Positions 1-8,448 of a stretch of DNA of 64,000 nucleotides are shown in pieces (positions within the stretch are counted from its first letter, which is position 1; every line of letters starts with the position of its first letter). The DNA is from Paludibacter sp. (GTDB lineage: Bacteria; Bacteroidota; Bacteroidia; Bacteroidales; Paludibacteraceae), in the NCBI GenBank assembly GCA_010365115.1, contig JAAFGX010000011.1, positions 59,760 through 123,759 of the forward strand, in the 5' to 3' direction. The position numbers were made by a program, and so were the translations under genes. The notes below the pieces were generated by a model that ran no database searches, had not been told where the DNA came from, and was given only the letters and a program-made list of their open reading frames with translations.

Positions 1-240
1 TCGAATAGAATCGGCATACAATACTTCACCTCCATACGTATTCATGTGAATTAAAATTGCATCGGCATGTAAAGTATCAGCTTGTGCAAAACCTTTTTGA
101 ATATATATCCAGGTGGTGCTTCCAATTTCTTTTTTCAGGTCAATTTTAAAGACAATTTTTTTATTGTTTTCGACCCCGAAAACCGGCAAAAAACCATTTG
201 TAATGATTACAAATATTAAAAGATTATAAATTATTCTCAT
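1..240 (-). CDS. NfeD-family membrane serine protease (ClpP class), N-terminal part only
   Basis: The gene runs off the left edge, so only the first 80 codons are visible. A short hydrophobic signal peptide is followed by a segment containing IDLKKEIGSTTWIYIQKG and then ADAILIHMNTYGGEV. The second stretch matches the early part of the ClpP-like (SppA/NfeD1) serine protease fold, where an N-T-P/Y-G-G motif precedes the catalytic region. Members are membrane-anchored proteases linked to membrane quality control. The catalytic serine, the transmembrane block and the NfeD domain would lie outside the window. The start is the ATG at 238-240, just downstream of a -7 type promoter element. Family assignment is fairly secure from the conserved N-terminus; substrate unknown. 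Confidence 0.72.
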   Translation of the reverse strand, partial: MRIIYNLLIFVIITNGFLPVFGVENNKKIVFKIDLKKEIGSTTWIYIQKGFAQADTLHADAILIHMNTYGGEVLYADSIR

Positions 241-258
241 TTGTTTAATATTTTTTGT

Positions 259-266
259 CAAATATA
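259..266 (-). promoter_or_regulatory. Candidate Bacteroidota -7 element for the NfeD-type gene
   Basis: On the minus strand this reads TATATTTG, an exact match to the TAnnTTTG consensus, about 20 bases before the ATG. No clean -33 TTTG lies 19 bases upstream, so support rests on the -7 match and its position. Confidence 0.4.
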
Positions 267-492
267 CGAAAGATTAAAAAACAATTCATATATTTGTCAC
301 GAAAATCTAGAACAAAATTTTCGAGAGAGTTCTTTTTAATTTCATTCTTCAGTATAGACAACTGACAATCACAAATATATTTCAAAAACAGAAATATATT
401 TCAAAAAAAAACGATTCGTTTTAGATGAGCAATTGCTAGCGTAGTGAAATATCACTAGGTTTTAATTTATTCACACATAAAACTTCAAAGTT

Positions 493-999
493 ATGAAAAA
501 CGTTCAATTTGAAAATGATTTAGTTGCTTTACAAAGTAATATGCGAAATTTCGCATTCTCACTAACATTAAACCGTGACGATGCAGAAGATTTATTACAA
601 GACACAACGCTTAAGGTGTTGGATAATCAGGAAAAATTTACTGACAATGTAAATTTCAAAGGTTGGGTTCTTACAATAATGAAGAATATCTTCATAAATA
701 ATTACAGAAAAATTGTTCGCAATCAGACTGTAGTAGACAAAACTGAAGATTTACATCATCTTAATTTACCACAAAACTCTGGATTCGATAGTCCCGAAGG
801 TTCATATGCCATTGGCGAAATTACCAATAGTATTGCTTCATTTACAGATGAATATAGGGTTCCTTTCTCCATGCATATACAAGGTTTCAAATACGAGGAA
901 ATTGCGCAATCAATGAATCTACCAATAGGAACTGTAAAAAGCAGAATATTTTTAGCGAGAAAAAGACTTCAGGAACAATTAAAAGATTACCGTTATTAA
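493..999 (+). CDS. ECF-type RNA polymerase sigma-70 family factor
   Basis: A 168-residue group 4 sigma factor that would direct RNA polymerase to a specific promoter set. Region 2 spans about residues 10-75 (RDDAEDLLQDTTLKVLDN and FKGWVLTIMKNIFINNYR, the -10 recognition helix). Region 4 is at the C-terminus (FKYEEIAQSMNLPIGTVKSR, a helix-turn-helix for the -35 element). Length is normal for the family. No anti-sigma gene is adjacent and the gene stands alone between non-coding DNA and its own terminator, as is common for orphan ECF sigmas of Bacteroidota. The 250 bases upstream hold no clear TAnnTTTG element, so its promoter is unresolved. Confidence 0.93.
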   Translation: MKNVQFENDLVALQSNMRNFAFSLTLNRDDAEDLLQDTTLKVLDNQEKFTDNVNFKGWVLTIMKNIFINNYRKIVRNQTVVDKTEDLHHLNLPQNSGFDSPEGSYAIGEITNSIASFTDEYRVPFSMHIQGFKYEEIAQSMNLPIGTVKSRIFLARKRLQEQLKDYRY

Positions 1000-1035
1000 T
1001 TGGGGATTAAAAATAACACATTAACTTTTCAAAAT

Positions 1036-1068
1036 AAAGCCGGAGAATTTTTCACTTCGGCTTTTTTT
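1036..1068 (+). terminator. Rho-independent terminator after the sigma factor
   Basis: The inverted repeat AAAGCCGgAG/CTtCGGCTTT encloses an AT-rich loop and is followed by a run of seven T. It lies about 40 bases after the stop codon of the sigma gene. Confidence 0.85.
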
Positions 1069-1106
1069 CACTTTAAACCAATACTGACATACTAAATTTA
1101 AAAACT

Positions 1107-1475
1107 ATGAATACTGCTATCGTAATGTTAGGAAGTAATTTTAATCCTGAGCAGAACCTGGAAATTGCAAAAGATAAACTCTCGGAATATTTTGAGCTGG
1201 TTACCCAAAGCTCGCATATTATCAGCAAGCCCGTGGGGAAAAAATACAAATATGACTTTCACAATGAATCGGTTAAATTACTTTCGGCAGATACAGCTGA
1301 GGAAACAAAGATCATTTTTAAACAAATTGAAAAGGATTTGGGAAGAACTCCCGAAAGCAAACAATTGGGAGTAATGCCCATTGATATTGATTTGATTTTT
1401 TGGAATGAAACCTTAATTGATGATGATTATAACAAGTTTGATTTCGTAAAAACCTGTGTGGATGAGATTAAATGA
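1107..1475 (+). CDS. HPPK (FolK)-like protein, short form
   Basis: A 122-residue protein resembling 6-hydroxymethyl-7,8-dihydropterin pyrophosphokinase, which primes pterin for folate synthesis. It opens with the family start MLGSNFNPEQNL and has the late motif region GVMPIDIDLIFW, equivalent to G-P-R-x-x-D-L-D-I-L. True FolK is usually 155-170 residues and has an Arg before the D-x-D. Here that position is not Arg, and the central loop is shortened. It may therefore be a paralogue that does not act on folate precursors. No other folate genes are adjacent. Start is the first ATG. Family confident, activity doubtful. Confidence 0.7.
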   Translation: MNTAIVMLGSNFNPEQNLEIAKDKLSEYFELVTQSSHIISKPVGKKYKYDFHNESVKLLSADTAEETKIIFKQIEKDLGRTPESKQLGVMPIDIDLIFWNETLIDDDYNKFDFVKTCVDEIK

Positions 1476-1851
1476 TTTGAATAAACATATCATAAAGTAT
1501 AGGAAAAGAATTAGTTTATAGAAAAATAGTACTTCATTTATTTATCAGACCTAACATCGGTCACAGACGTAGAAGCCGAACAACAACTTTATGCGGTTTG
1601 TAGGATGAAGCATAATTAATATAAACTAATATAAATCATTTATTTAGTACTAACAAATATCCTTTGTTTTTATACCGCGCTTTATCGTGGAGCTACAACC
1701 GGCTAACTTTCGTTCAACAAAGATGGCTTATTTAATTTTCTATATTTCTTTGTATCTGATTTTTGAATTGTAAATTTTTAAATTATAAATGAGTATATTT
1801 GTAGTCCTTTTTATAAAAATTCACACTGCTCATATTAATACTTTATAAGTT
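1476..1851. other. Intergenic region with candidate -7 element
   Basis: This 376-base gap has no convincing open frame or RNA gene. Near its right end TATATTTG (1794-1801, plus strand) matches the Bacteroidota -7 element and lies about 50 bases before the nucleoside phosphorylase start. A less AT-rich patch at about 1550-1610 and 1670-1720 could be decayed repeat DNA, but I could not pair it with anything else in the window. Confidence 0.4.
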
Positions 1852-2721
1852 ATGAAACATTTCCCCCCATCAGAATTAATTATAAACAGCGATGGAAGTA
1901 TTTTCCATTTGCACCTGAAACCCGAACAACTGGCAGATAATGTGATTTTGGTAGGCGATCCAGGACGTGTGGAATTAATTGCGGCTTATTTCGATTCAAG
2001 AGAATATTCGGTTTCCAGCCGCGAGTTCAATACCATCACAGGGACCTACAAAGGCAAGCGCATTTCAGTTATTTCTACGGGTATTGGCACCGATAATATT
2101 GATATTGTAATGAATGAGCTGGATGCATTATCGAATATTGACTTTGAAACTCGTACAGAAAATTCCCAATTTCGCCAGTTGACAATCATTAGAATTGGCA
2201 CTTCGGGAGGTATGCAACCTGATATTCCTCTGGGTTGTTTTCTTATTTCTGAAAAATCAATCGGGTTTGATGGTATGTTGAATTTTTATGCCGGCAGGGA
2301 TAAAGTGAGTGACCTAAAGTTTGAAGAAGCCATGAAAAAGCATCTAAACTGGAATAAACAACTGGCAGCCCCTTATGTTGTAGAAGCAGATGTGGAGTTA
2401 GTAAACCGAATAGGGAAGGATGATATGTTGCGCGGCGTTACCATTTCTGCCAATGGTTTTTACGGACCTCAGGGACGTGTTTTACGCATCGATTTAGCAG
2501 ATATGCATTTGAATGATAAAATTGAATCGTTCCGGTATGATAATTATAAAATTACAAACTACGAAATGGAAGGTTCGGCCATTGCAGGTCTTTCGAAATT
2601 GATGGGACACAAAGCAATGACTGTGTGTTGTATTATTGCAAATAGACGTGTAGAAGCTGCAAATACAGACTATAAATCGTATATTGAGAAATTAGTGACA
2701 ACGGTTTTGGATAGAATTTGA
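1852..2721 (+). CDS. Nucleoside phosphorylase (uridine phosphorylase-like)
   Basis: A 289-residue PNP/UDP phosphorylase family enzyme, which splits nucleosides with phosphate for base salvage. Recognisable motifs are VILVGDPGRVELIAAYF (phosphate-binding G-D-P-x-R), RIGTSGGMQPDIPLGCF (the glycine-rich signature) and NYEMEGSAIAGLSKLMG (the M-E ribose-binding motif). It is slightly longer than E. coli Udp (253), as in many Bacteroidota homologues. Pyrimidine preference is inferred from overall similarity and cannot be proven from motifs. It stands alone with its own likely promoter. Confidence 0.88.
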   Translation: MKHFPPSELIINSDGSIFHLHLKPEQLADNVILVGDPGRVELIAAYFDSREYSVSSREFNTITGTYKGKRISVISTGIGTDNIDIVMNELDALSNIDFETRTENSQFRQLTIIRIGTSGGMQPDIPLGCFLISEKSIGFDGMLNFYAGRDKVSDLKFEEAMKKHLNWNKQLAAPYVVEADVELVNRIGKDDMLRGVTISANGFYGPQGRVLRIDLADMHLNDKIESFRYDNYKITNYEMEGSAIAGLSKLMGHKAMTVCCIIANRRVEAANTDYKSYIEKLVTTVLDRI

Positions 2722-2728
2722 AAGCGAT

Positions 2729-2756
2729 GATTAGTGATTAACGATTAGTGATTAAC
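2729..2756 (+). repeat. Two tandem copies of a 14-bp repeat
   Basis: GATTAGTGATTAAC occurs twice head to tail, immediately after the nucleoside phosphorylase stop codon. It may be a remnant of a larger tandem array. Confidence 0.8.
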
Positions 2757-2791
2757 AGAAAACAGCATAAGTCATTACATAAAATATAGCA

Positions 2792-3364
2792 ATGATTACA
2801 GACAAGGCATCCTATACGTATTATTTAGAACGTGATTTAAAGGCCTATCAGCTCGATAAATTATCATTCTATAATTATTGTTGGATGGATTGTGTGAGGT
2901 TTCAGCGCCGGTTAAGAAAAATTGAATACATTCACAACGTCCGGCGCAAGAATATTTTCTGTCGTATTTATCTTATATTACTTGAAGTAATGAATCATCG
3001 ACTGGCAACCCGACTTGGATTATCCATCCCGAAAAATGTTTTTGGTGCAGGTTTGTGCATAGTGCATTATGGCACGCTGATAGTGAGTCCGAAAGCAAGA
3101 ATTGGAGAAAACTGCCGCATTCATCCTTCCACATCCATTGGTGAATATAACGGAACACCTGTAATTGGCAACAATGTATATATTGGTCCCGGAGCCAAGT
3201 TGTTTGGAAATATTAAAATTGGCAACAATGTTACCATCGGGGCGAATGCGGTAGTGAACAGGGATGTGCCGGATAATGTTACAGTAGGTGGAATTCCTGC
3301 AAAAATTATTTCGAACAAGTCTTCCATTGAAAATGATTTTTACCCTAAAAACTTTATCAAATGA
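2792..3364 (+). CDS. Hexapeptide-repeat acyltransferase (serine acetyltransferase-like)
   Basis: A 190-residue left-handed beta-helix acyltransferase. The N-terminal 80 residues are helical and basic. From about residue 85 hexapeptide repeats appear (GAGLCIVHYGTLIVSPKA, GNNVYIGPGAKLFGNIKIG, GNNVTIGANAVVNRDVPDN), ending in VGGIPAKII, the usual CysE/WcaF cap. The His in IVHYGT and the repeat phase fit CysE-like O-acetyltransferases, but the usual large CysE N-terminal domain is missing, so sugar or glycan acetylation is equally possible. Its stop codon overlaps the mnmE start (ATGA), so the two are translationally coupled. Confidence 0.82.
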   Translation: MITDKASYTYYLERDLKAYQLDKLSFYNYCWMDCVRFQRRLRKIEYIHNVRRKNIFCRIYLILLEVMNHRLATRLGLSIPKNVFGAGLCIVHYGTLIVSPKARIGENCRIHPSTSIGEYNGTPVIGNNVYIGPGAKLFGNIKIGNNVTIGANAVVNRDVPDNVTVGGIPAKIISNKSSIENDFYPKNFIK

Positions 3365-4758
3365 TACATGAATCAACCATAACCGCCATCTCCACTGCGC
3401 CCGGTATAGGCGGAATAGCAGTGATTCGTGTGTCTGGATCCGACGCTCTGAAAATATCTGATTCCATTTTCGAACCTCAAAAAAAAGGATCTTCAGTACT
3501 CACCCAAGAGGCTAATACAATTAGTTTTGGACGAATTACAAATGGTGGCAATGAAGTACTTGACGAGGTGTTACTGGCCGTTTTCCGTGCTCCACATTCG
3601 TTTACAGGTGAGGATGTAGTTGAGATATCCTGTCATGGTTCCATTTATATTCAACAACAAATTCTACACGTTTTGCTTAAAAACGGATGCGTTTTGGCTC
3701 AGCCGGGCGAGTTTACCCAACGTGCTTTTATGAATGGCAAAATGGATCTTTCGCAAGCGGAAGCAGTGGCTGATTTAATTTCATCAACTTCAAAAGCATC
3801 GCATCGCATGGCTATGAGCCAAATGAGGGGTGGATTTTCGAATGAATTGATGAAACTCCGCACCCAATTGCTCAATTTTGTATCGTTAGTAGAACTGGAA
3901 CTGGACTTCAACGAAGAAGATGTGGAATTTGCCGACCGCACACAACTCAAATCGTTGGCAACCACTATACAGCGATTGATAGAAAGGCTTTCTGATTCAT
4001 TCAGAGTGGGAAATGCACTTAAAAACGGCATTCCGGTAGCATTGGTAGGTGAAACAAATGTTGGAAAATCAACTTTACTAAATGTATTGCTCAACGAAGA
4101 AAAAGCTATTGTTTCAGACATTCATGGCACAACGCGCGATGTGATTGAAGATTCGATAAATATTAATGGAATCCATTTTCGATTTATTGACACGGCAGGC
4201 ATCCGCGACACGAAAGATAAAATTGAAAGTATGGGTATTGAACGTACCTATAAAAAAATAGAACAGGCATCCATCGTCCTATGGATACTGGATTGCACAC
4301 AACTGAGCGAGCATATGGAATGGCTCACCGAAAGAATTTCACAACGTTCGGTTGGTAAAAAAGTAATTCTTGTTTTCAATAAAATTGATAAAATTGCGAT
4401 GGAAGAACGCGAAGTACTCAACCAGCTTTTCGAGAATTTTGAAGGGGAACGAATTTATATTTCGGCGCGTGACCGCATAAATACTGACGGACTTCAAAAA
4501 GCACTCATAAATGCAGCTCAATTACCGGACATTCACCCTGGAGATGTGGTTGTAAATAACATCCGCCATTACGAAGCATTACAAAACGCTCACTCCTCTA
4601 TTTGCAGAGTAATTGATGGACTGGATTCAGGCATTTCGGGCGATTTCTTGTCGCAGGACATTAGGGAATGCATGCATTTTTTGGGCGAGATTACCGGACA
4701 AATATCTAACGACGAGATACTTGGGAATATATTCGGAAAATTCTGTATCGGAAAGTAA
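3361..4758 (+). CDS. mnmE: tRNA modification GTPase MnmE
   Basis: A 465-residue GTPase that, with MnmG, makes the 5-carboxymethylaminomethyl group on U34 of certain tRNAs. The N-terminal folate-binding domain starts STITAISTAPGIGGIAVIRV. The G domain carries GETNVGKST (G1, near residue 225), GTTRD (G2), DTAG (G3) and NKID (G4). The protein ends FGKFCIGK, the C-[ILV]-G-K catalytic tail needed for modification. Length is typical. The start overlaps the upstream acyltransferase by four bases and the next gene begins directly after the stop, so transcription is probably shared. Confidence 0.98.
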   Translation: MIHESTITAISTAPGIGGIAVIRVSGSDALKISDSIFEPQKKGSSVLTQEANTISFGRITNGGNEVLDEVLLAVFRAPHSFTGEDVVEISCHGSIYIQQQILHVLLKNGCVLAQPGEFTQRAFMNGKMDLSQAEAVADLISSTSKASHRMAMSQMRGGFSNELMKLRTQLLNFVSLVELELDFNEEDVEFADRTQLKSLATTIQRLIERLSDSFRVGNALKNGIPVALVGETNVGKSTLLNVLLNEEKAIVSDIHGTTRDVIEDSININGIHFRFIDTAGIRDTKDKIESMGIERTYKKIEQASIVLWILDCTQLSEHMEWLTERISQRSVGKKVILVFNKIDKIAMEEREVLNQLFENFEGERIYISARDRINTDGLQKALINAAQLPDIHPGDVVVNNIRHYEALQNAHSSICRVIDGLDSGISGDFLSQDIRECMHFLGEITGQISNDEILGNIFGKFCIGK

Positions 4759-5211
4759 ATGATAGAGAACAAAAAAGAAGTAATAATTCGGGAAATAAAG
4801 TGCAATTCTGAAGAGTACAGAAATGAACTGAAGTTAAGAGACGAGGTACTCAGAAAACCGTTGGGCATGTGTCTGTATGACGAAAACATGGAGGCTGAGA
4901 AGAATGATATTCACATTGGAGCCTACCTCAATAATAGTTTAGTTGGTGTACTTATACTGACAAAATTGAATTCAAATGATTTAAAAATGAGACAGGTTGC
5001 TGTGAAAGGAACAATGCAATCGAAGAAGATTGGCAGTAAAATGGTTTGTTATGCCGAAGATTTTGCTAAAAATTCAGGGTATAAAAACATGATGTTGAAT
5101 GCCCGCAAGACAGCAGTAGCGTTTTACGAGAAACAAGGATACAAAAGGATTAGTGACGAGTTTTTGGAAATTAATTTACCTCATTATAAAATGTCGAAGT
5201 GCATTGGTTGA
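4759..5211 (+). CDS. GNAT-family N-acetyltransferase
   Basis: A 150-residue GNAT acetyltransferase of unknown substrate. The acetyl-CoA binding motif A is seen in MRQVAVKGTMQSKKIGSKMV (Q/R-x-x-G-x-G/A type pyrophosphate loop), followed by ARKTAVAFYEKQGYKRI, the late beta-strand and helix typical of the fold. It begins immediately after the mnmE stop, without a gap, which indicates an operon with mnmE, but functional linkage is not established. Confidence 0.88.
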   Translation: MIENKKEVIIREIKCNSEEYRNELKLRDEVLRKPLGMCLYDENMEAEKNDIHIGAYLNNSLVGVLILTKLNSNDLKMRQVAVKGTMQSKKIGSKMVCYAEDFAKNSGYKNMMLNARKTAVAFYEKQGYKRISDEFLEINLPHYKMSKCIG

Positions 5212-5248
5212 GGACAAGTAGAAATTCATTTCAACAATAATATATCAT

Positions 5249-5857
5249 TTAATACACCAACTCACCTGCTCCTTGCCTTATTATTTCCGGTTCGTCATTG
5301 GTACAATCTACTATGGTTGAGTGTATAGTTCCACCGTATCCACCATCAATTACCAAGTCCACCTGATTGCCATAATATTCATCAATCAATTCGGGATCGG
5401 TGATGTATTCAGTAGTATCTTCGTGGGTAAAAATAGAACTGGTCATCAGTGGGTTGCCAAGTTCACGAACAATAGCCAATGCAATGGCATTATTTGGCAT
5501 ACGTATACCTACTGTTTTTTTATTTTTGAAGAGTTTAGGAAGTTTGCTGCTTCCATTCAGAATAAAAGTAAACGGTCCGGGTAAATTTTGCTTCATCAAC
5601 ATAAACGACACATCATCCATTTTGGCGTATTCGCTAATTTCACGTAATTCATGGCAAATAAACGACAAATCTGCACGTCGCATATCATGATTTTTCAGTT
5701 TCGAAATAAATTCCACACCAACTGTATTAAAAATATCGCAACCAAAAGCATACACTCCATCTGTAGGGAAAATAATGACTCCCTTATTGCGCAGCACTTC
5801 GGCAATATGACGAATTTGTGCAGGATTTGGATTTGTATCGTAAATTTTTAAAAGCAT
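5249..5857 (-). CDS. YrdC/Sua5-family protein (YciO-like threonylcarbamoyl-AMP synthase homologue)
   Basis: A 202-residue YrdC-fold protein. Family members make threonylcarbamoyl-AMP for the t6A37 tRNA modification. Visible motifs are IIFPTDGVYAFGCD (nucleotide-binding loop), PGPFTFIL and VGIRMPNN. The PTDGVYAFGCD form resembles the YciO branch rather than TsaC/Sua5, whose loop reads PTDTVYGLG, so it may not be the main t6A enzyme. It follows tpiA on the same strand but is separated by a terminator. A -7 type element, TACTTTTG, lies at 5901-5908 on the minus strand, just after that terminator. Confidence 0.85.
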   Translation of the reverse strand: MLLKIYDTNPNPAQIRHIAEVLRNKGVIIFPTDGVYAFGCDIFNTVGVEFISKLKNHDMRRADLSFICHELREISEYAKMDDVSFMLMKQNLPGPFTFILNGSSKLPKLFKNKKTVGIRMPNNAIALAIVRELGNPLMTSSIFTHEDTTEYITDPELIDEYYGNQVDLVIDGGYGGTIHSTIVDCTNDEPEIIRQGAGELVY

Positions 5858-5911
5858 AACCCTAAAGCTCCGGAATGGGGATGTTTAGATGAATTTTTGA
5901 CAAAAGTATAA

Positions 5912-5946
5912 AAAAATTCCTGCAAATATTCATTACAGGAATTTTT
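5912..5946 (-). terminator. Terminator after tpiA
   Basis: A perfect 11-bp stem, AAAAATTCCTG/CAGGAATTTTT, encloses a 13-base loop. Read on the minus strand it ends in a T-rich tract and separates tpiA from the YciO-like gene. Being symmetrical, it could also act on the plus strand. Confidence 0.75.
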
Positions 5947-5965
5947 AATGGATTCACTTTACACA

Positions 5966-5995
5966 AAGTCCCCCATTTGGGGGATTCAGGGGGTC
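5966..5995. repeat. C/G-rich palindromic repeat copy
   Basis: A copy of the short dispersed repeat seen throughout the window, here AGTCCCCCATTTGGGGGATT followed by CAGGGGG. It touches the tpiA stop codon. Confidence 0.75.
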
Positions 5996-6751
5996 TTAAA
6001 ATGCGTCGATAATAGCTTTGAAATCGGCTACTTTCAATGAAGCGCCACCAATTAGACCACCATCGATATCAGGTTGAGAGAACAATTCTGCAGCATTTTT
6101 AGCATTACAGCTACCACCATAAAGAATTGACGTATTTTCAGCAATTTCTTGTCCGAATTTTTCGGCAATACTACCACGCATAAATGCCAACATATCCTGT
6201 GCTTGCTCGGTAGAAGCTGTTACACCAGTTCCAATTGCCCAGATTGGTTCATAAGCAATAACGATTTTTTTGAAATCTTCGGCATTCAAATTGAATACAG
6301 TTTCTTCTAATTGATTTTTCACATATGCATTTTGTTCGTTAGCATTACGAATATCCAACGCTTCTCCACAGCAATAGATCGGAGTCAAGCCATTGGCCAG
6401 AGTCAACGCAACTTTATCGTTCAGGATTGCACTTGTTTCACCATAGTACTCGCGACGTTCGGAGTGACCAACAATAATGTATGCTGCACCAGTAGATTTT
6501 ACCATAGAAGCACTGATTTCGCCAGTATAAGCACCCGATTCTTTATTTGCACAGTTTTGTGCTGCCACGCCAATCACTTTTGTGTCGATTGCGGCTGCTA
6601 CGCTTGCCAAATGGACAAACGGAGTTCCGATTACCACATCGCAATTTAATTTTGCACCAGCTAACGCTTCGTTCAATTCTGTAGCTAATGCCAACCCTTC
6701 CTGAAGGGTTTTGTTCATTTTCCAGTTTCCTGCAACAATGTTCTTTCTCAT
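5996..6751 (-). CDS. tpiA: Triosephosphate isomerase
   Basis: A 251-residue glycolytic enzyme interconverting dihydroxyacetone phosphate and glyceraldehyde 3-phosphate. It begins [14 protein letters not shown] with the catalytic Lys. The electrophilic His is in [15 protein letters not shown] and the catalytic Glu in [13 protein letters not shown]. The phosphate gripper is seen in [12 protein letters not shown] and [10 protein letters not shown]. Length is normal. It is transcribed alone, with a terminator downstream and a repeat-rich spacer upstream. Confidence 0.98.
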   Translation of the reverse strand: MRKNIVAGNWKMNKTLQEGLALATELNEALAGAKLNCDVVIGTPFVHLASVAAAIDTKVIGVAAQNCANKESGAYTGEISASMVKSTGAAYIIVGHSERREYYGETSAILNDKVALTLANGLTPIYCCGEALDIRNANEQNAYVKNQLEETVFNLNAEDFKKIVIAYEPIWAIGTGVTASTEQAQDMLAFMRGSIAEKFGQEIAENTSILYGGSCNAKNAAELFSQPDIDGGLIGGASLKVADFKAIIDAF

Positions 6752-6912
6752 CTTTTTTACTTTAAAATATTAATTTTGAAATTTATTTTTTTTCTTACAA
6801 ATTACACCAAAAATCATTTTAGAAACTAAATGTTTTCGTGTTTTGTTTCAATAAATTATTACTGAGTTTTAATCAATTTGAAACTACGAGGTACTAACTA
6901 ACAAATACGATT

Positions 6913-6931
6913 CCTAACCCCTGAAGGGGAA
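6913..6931. repeat. C/G-rich palindromic repeat copy
   Basis: Reads CCTAACCCCTGAAGGGGAA, the shorter four-C form of the family. Confidence 0.8.
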
Positions 6932-6932
6932 T

Positions 6933-7155
6933 TAATACCAAATGAATTTTTATTTAAGCCCAAAGTCAACTTTGGTATAATGCCGATCGAGTATTTCGAG
7001 ATTCCGCTTGCGGAAGGCATATCGTATAGCGGAGATTCTGTTATACGGGAGAAATAAAGTACAATCCCGTTACACGGGATGTTCCATTAGACGCACTTGC
7101 CTGCGGCAGGCAGGGTCTACATTGGACTGAATTATTTCTGCAATCGGTATAAATT
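6933..7155. repeat. Interspersed repeat element, about 220 bp, with nested palindromes
   Basis: The element starts TAATACCAAATG and ends with the rough inverse GCAATCGGTATAAATTA. Inside are small palindromes such as CCGCTTGCGG, GCCTGCGGCAGGC and ATCCCGTTACACGGGAT. The block ATGCCGAT...ATTCCGCTTGCGGAAGGC is repeated near the right end of the window (63908-64000). No open frame is present, so it is a non-autonomous repeat; mobility is inferred only. Confidence 0.6.
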
Positions 7156-7214
7156 AGCTTCGTCTCATATTTTGTTAGATTACATTTTTACTAAATTTAT
7201 GTAGAAAAAGTCTT

Positions 7215-7243
7215 AAAGTCCCCTATCGGGGGATTTAGGGGGC
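7215..7243. repeat. C/G-rich palindromic repeat copy
   Basis: Reads AAAGTCCCCTATCGGGGG followed by ATTTAGGGGGC. It lies directly after the stop of the BT_3928-like gene. Confidence 0.7.
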
Positions 7244-7255
7244 TACTACAAACTA

Positions 7256-8398
7256 TTAGTAGTTTCTCCAGTTCCATTTACCCGTAATGGTTCCGTTTTT
7301 GATCAAAACTAATCCGGGATTGGCACGAATAATTGTTTTCAGTGTTATGGGATCGGTTTTGCAAAATGGATAACTAACTCCTGTTTTCTCTTTAAAGTTT
7401 TGAATATCGTCATCGGATGAAGCAGTTAAAGCATAGAATTTTGTTCCGTTTAAGAGCGCTTCCTGGTATTTTTGCTCTGCCTTTATTGCCCCTTTTTGAG
7501 ATGTTTTTTCCAAATCGTACATGACCAGTAAATAGGTACTGCCGGAATCGTAAATTACGCTTTCGGTGATGTCATTATATTGGGCATCTACAATGGAGAA
7601 ATTATGTATTGGGGCTTTGAATCCTTCGGTGACAAGTATTGATTTCTGATCGACAAATTTCCATGTTGAATCGCCTTTCGGGTAATTTTCTAATGTAAAT
7701 ACTTTTTGCAAACCGTCTTTTTCGTAAATGAAAGTAGTTTCGTACACATCGGACGGAGCATCTTCGGGAACCGCCATGGCATTGGCGATATTTACTCCCA
7801 ATTTATAAGGTCGGAAATCGATTAATGGTAAATGACGATAACAGTAAACCGACAACCCTACTCCAATTACCGCAAATAATATCAATGCAACGTGTTGTAT
7901 TTTCTTAGTGAAATAAGGAATCGTACGATTTTGATAAATGAGTAATAAAGCAACTAGTGCAATCAGTACCAGGTTTTTATAGAAAGTTGCCCAATTGCTG
8001 ATAACCAATGCATCGCCAAAACATCCGCAGTCGGTAACTAAATTTTTTTTGAGCGCAATGAAAAGCGTCAACAGAGTCATTACCAACATAAACAACAAAG
8101 CTGCAATGTTAGTAATGCGAATATGGACTTTAAAAATAAGATTGAGACCAATAATTAATTCAAGAGTGGAAAGGAATATGGCCAGGGGAAAGGAAATGGC
8201 GGTAAACGATTCGAATATGCCACTAAAAGCACGAAAATAATCATCAAATTTATAGGTAGAACCTAAAGGATCAATGGCTTTTACAAATCCAGAAAAAACA
8301 AAAACACCGCCTAATAAAACGCGACTTATTTCCAATAAAATGCTTCCGGCTTTTTCAATTACCCGATTCTTTTTTAAATCCTTATTGTCTGTTTTCAT
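7256..8398 (-). CDS. BT_3928-like DoxX/MauE-domain membrane protein
   Basis: The N-terminal half carries the four-helix DoxX/MauE-like membrane domain (ISRVLLGGVFVFSGFVKAID, then ELIIGLNLIF and MTLLTLFIAL), with a C-G-C pair in TDCGCFGDA, as in methylamine-utilisation MauE relatives. A further transmembrane helix follows. The C-terminal half looks like a periplasmic thioredoxin-fold domain without a CxxC. A role in envelope redox chemistry is inferred from the domains only. I use the ATG at 8396-8398 (380 codons); a longer reading would need a TTG overlapping the previous gene. It is paired with the DUF1599 gene, as in many Bacteroidota. Confidence 0.82.
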   Translation of the reverse strand: MKTDNKDLKKNRVIEKAGSILLEISRVLLGGVFVFSGFVKAIDPLGSTYKFDDYFRAFSGIFESFTAISFPLAIFLSTLELIIGLNLIFKVHIRITNIAALLFMLVMTLLTLFIALKKNLVTDCGCFGDALVISNWATFYKNLVLIALVALLLIYQNRTIPYFTKKIQHVALILFAVIGVGLSVYCYRHLPLIDFRPYKLGVNIANAMAVPEDAPSDVYETTFIYEKDGLQKVFTLENYPKGDSTWKFVDQKSILVTEGFKAPIHNFSIVDAQYNDITESVIYDSGSTYLLVMYDLEKTSQKGAIKAEQKYQEALLNGTKFYALTASSDDDIQNFKEKTGVSYPFCKTDPITLKTIIRANPGLVLIKNGTITGKWNWRNY

Positions 8399-8448
8399 AT
8401 TTGTTGTTTTTAAAATTATAATGTCAATCAATTCATCCAATTCACGAA

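Larger units (their letters stand above)
6752..7255. other. Repeat-filled intergenic region
   Basis: This 504-base gap has no credible gene. It contains a C/G-rich palindromic repeat copy (6913-6931), a longer interspersed element (6933-7155) and another C/G-rich copy (7215-7243) that lies just after the BT_3928-like gene. The part nearest tpiA (6752-6900) should hold the tpiA promoter, but I saw no exact TAnnTTTG match there. Confidence 0.6.

Noticed and set aside
3020..3376. 118-codon minus-strand frame opposite the hexapeptide acyltransferase
   Set aside because: Shadow frame; the plus strand carries clear hexapeptide repeats and couples to mnmE.
6933..7155. Possible structured RNA or riboswitch because of the nested palindromes
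   Set aside because: The same block recurs at the far end of the window without a gene context in common, which fits a dispersed repeat better than a gene-specific RNA.
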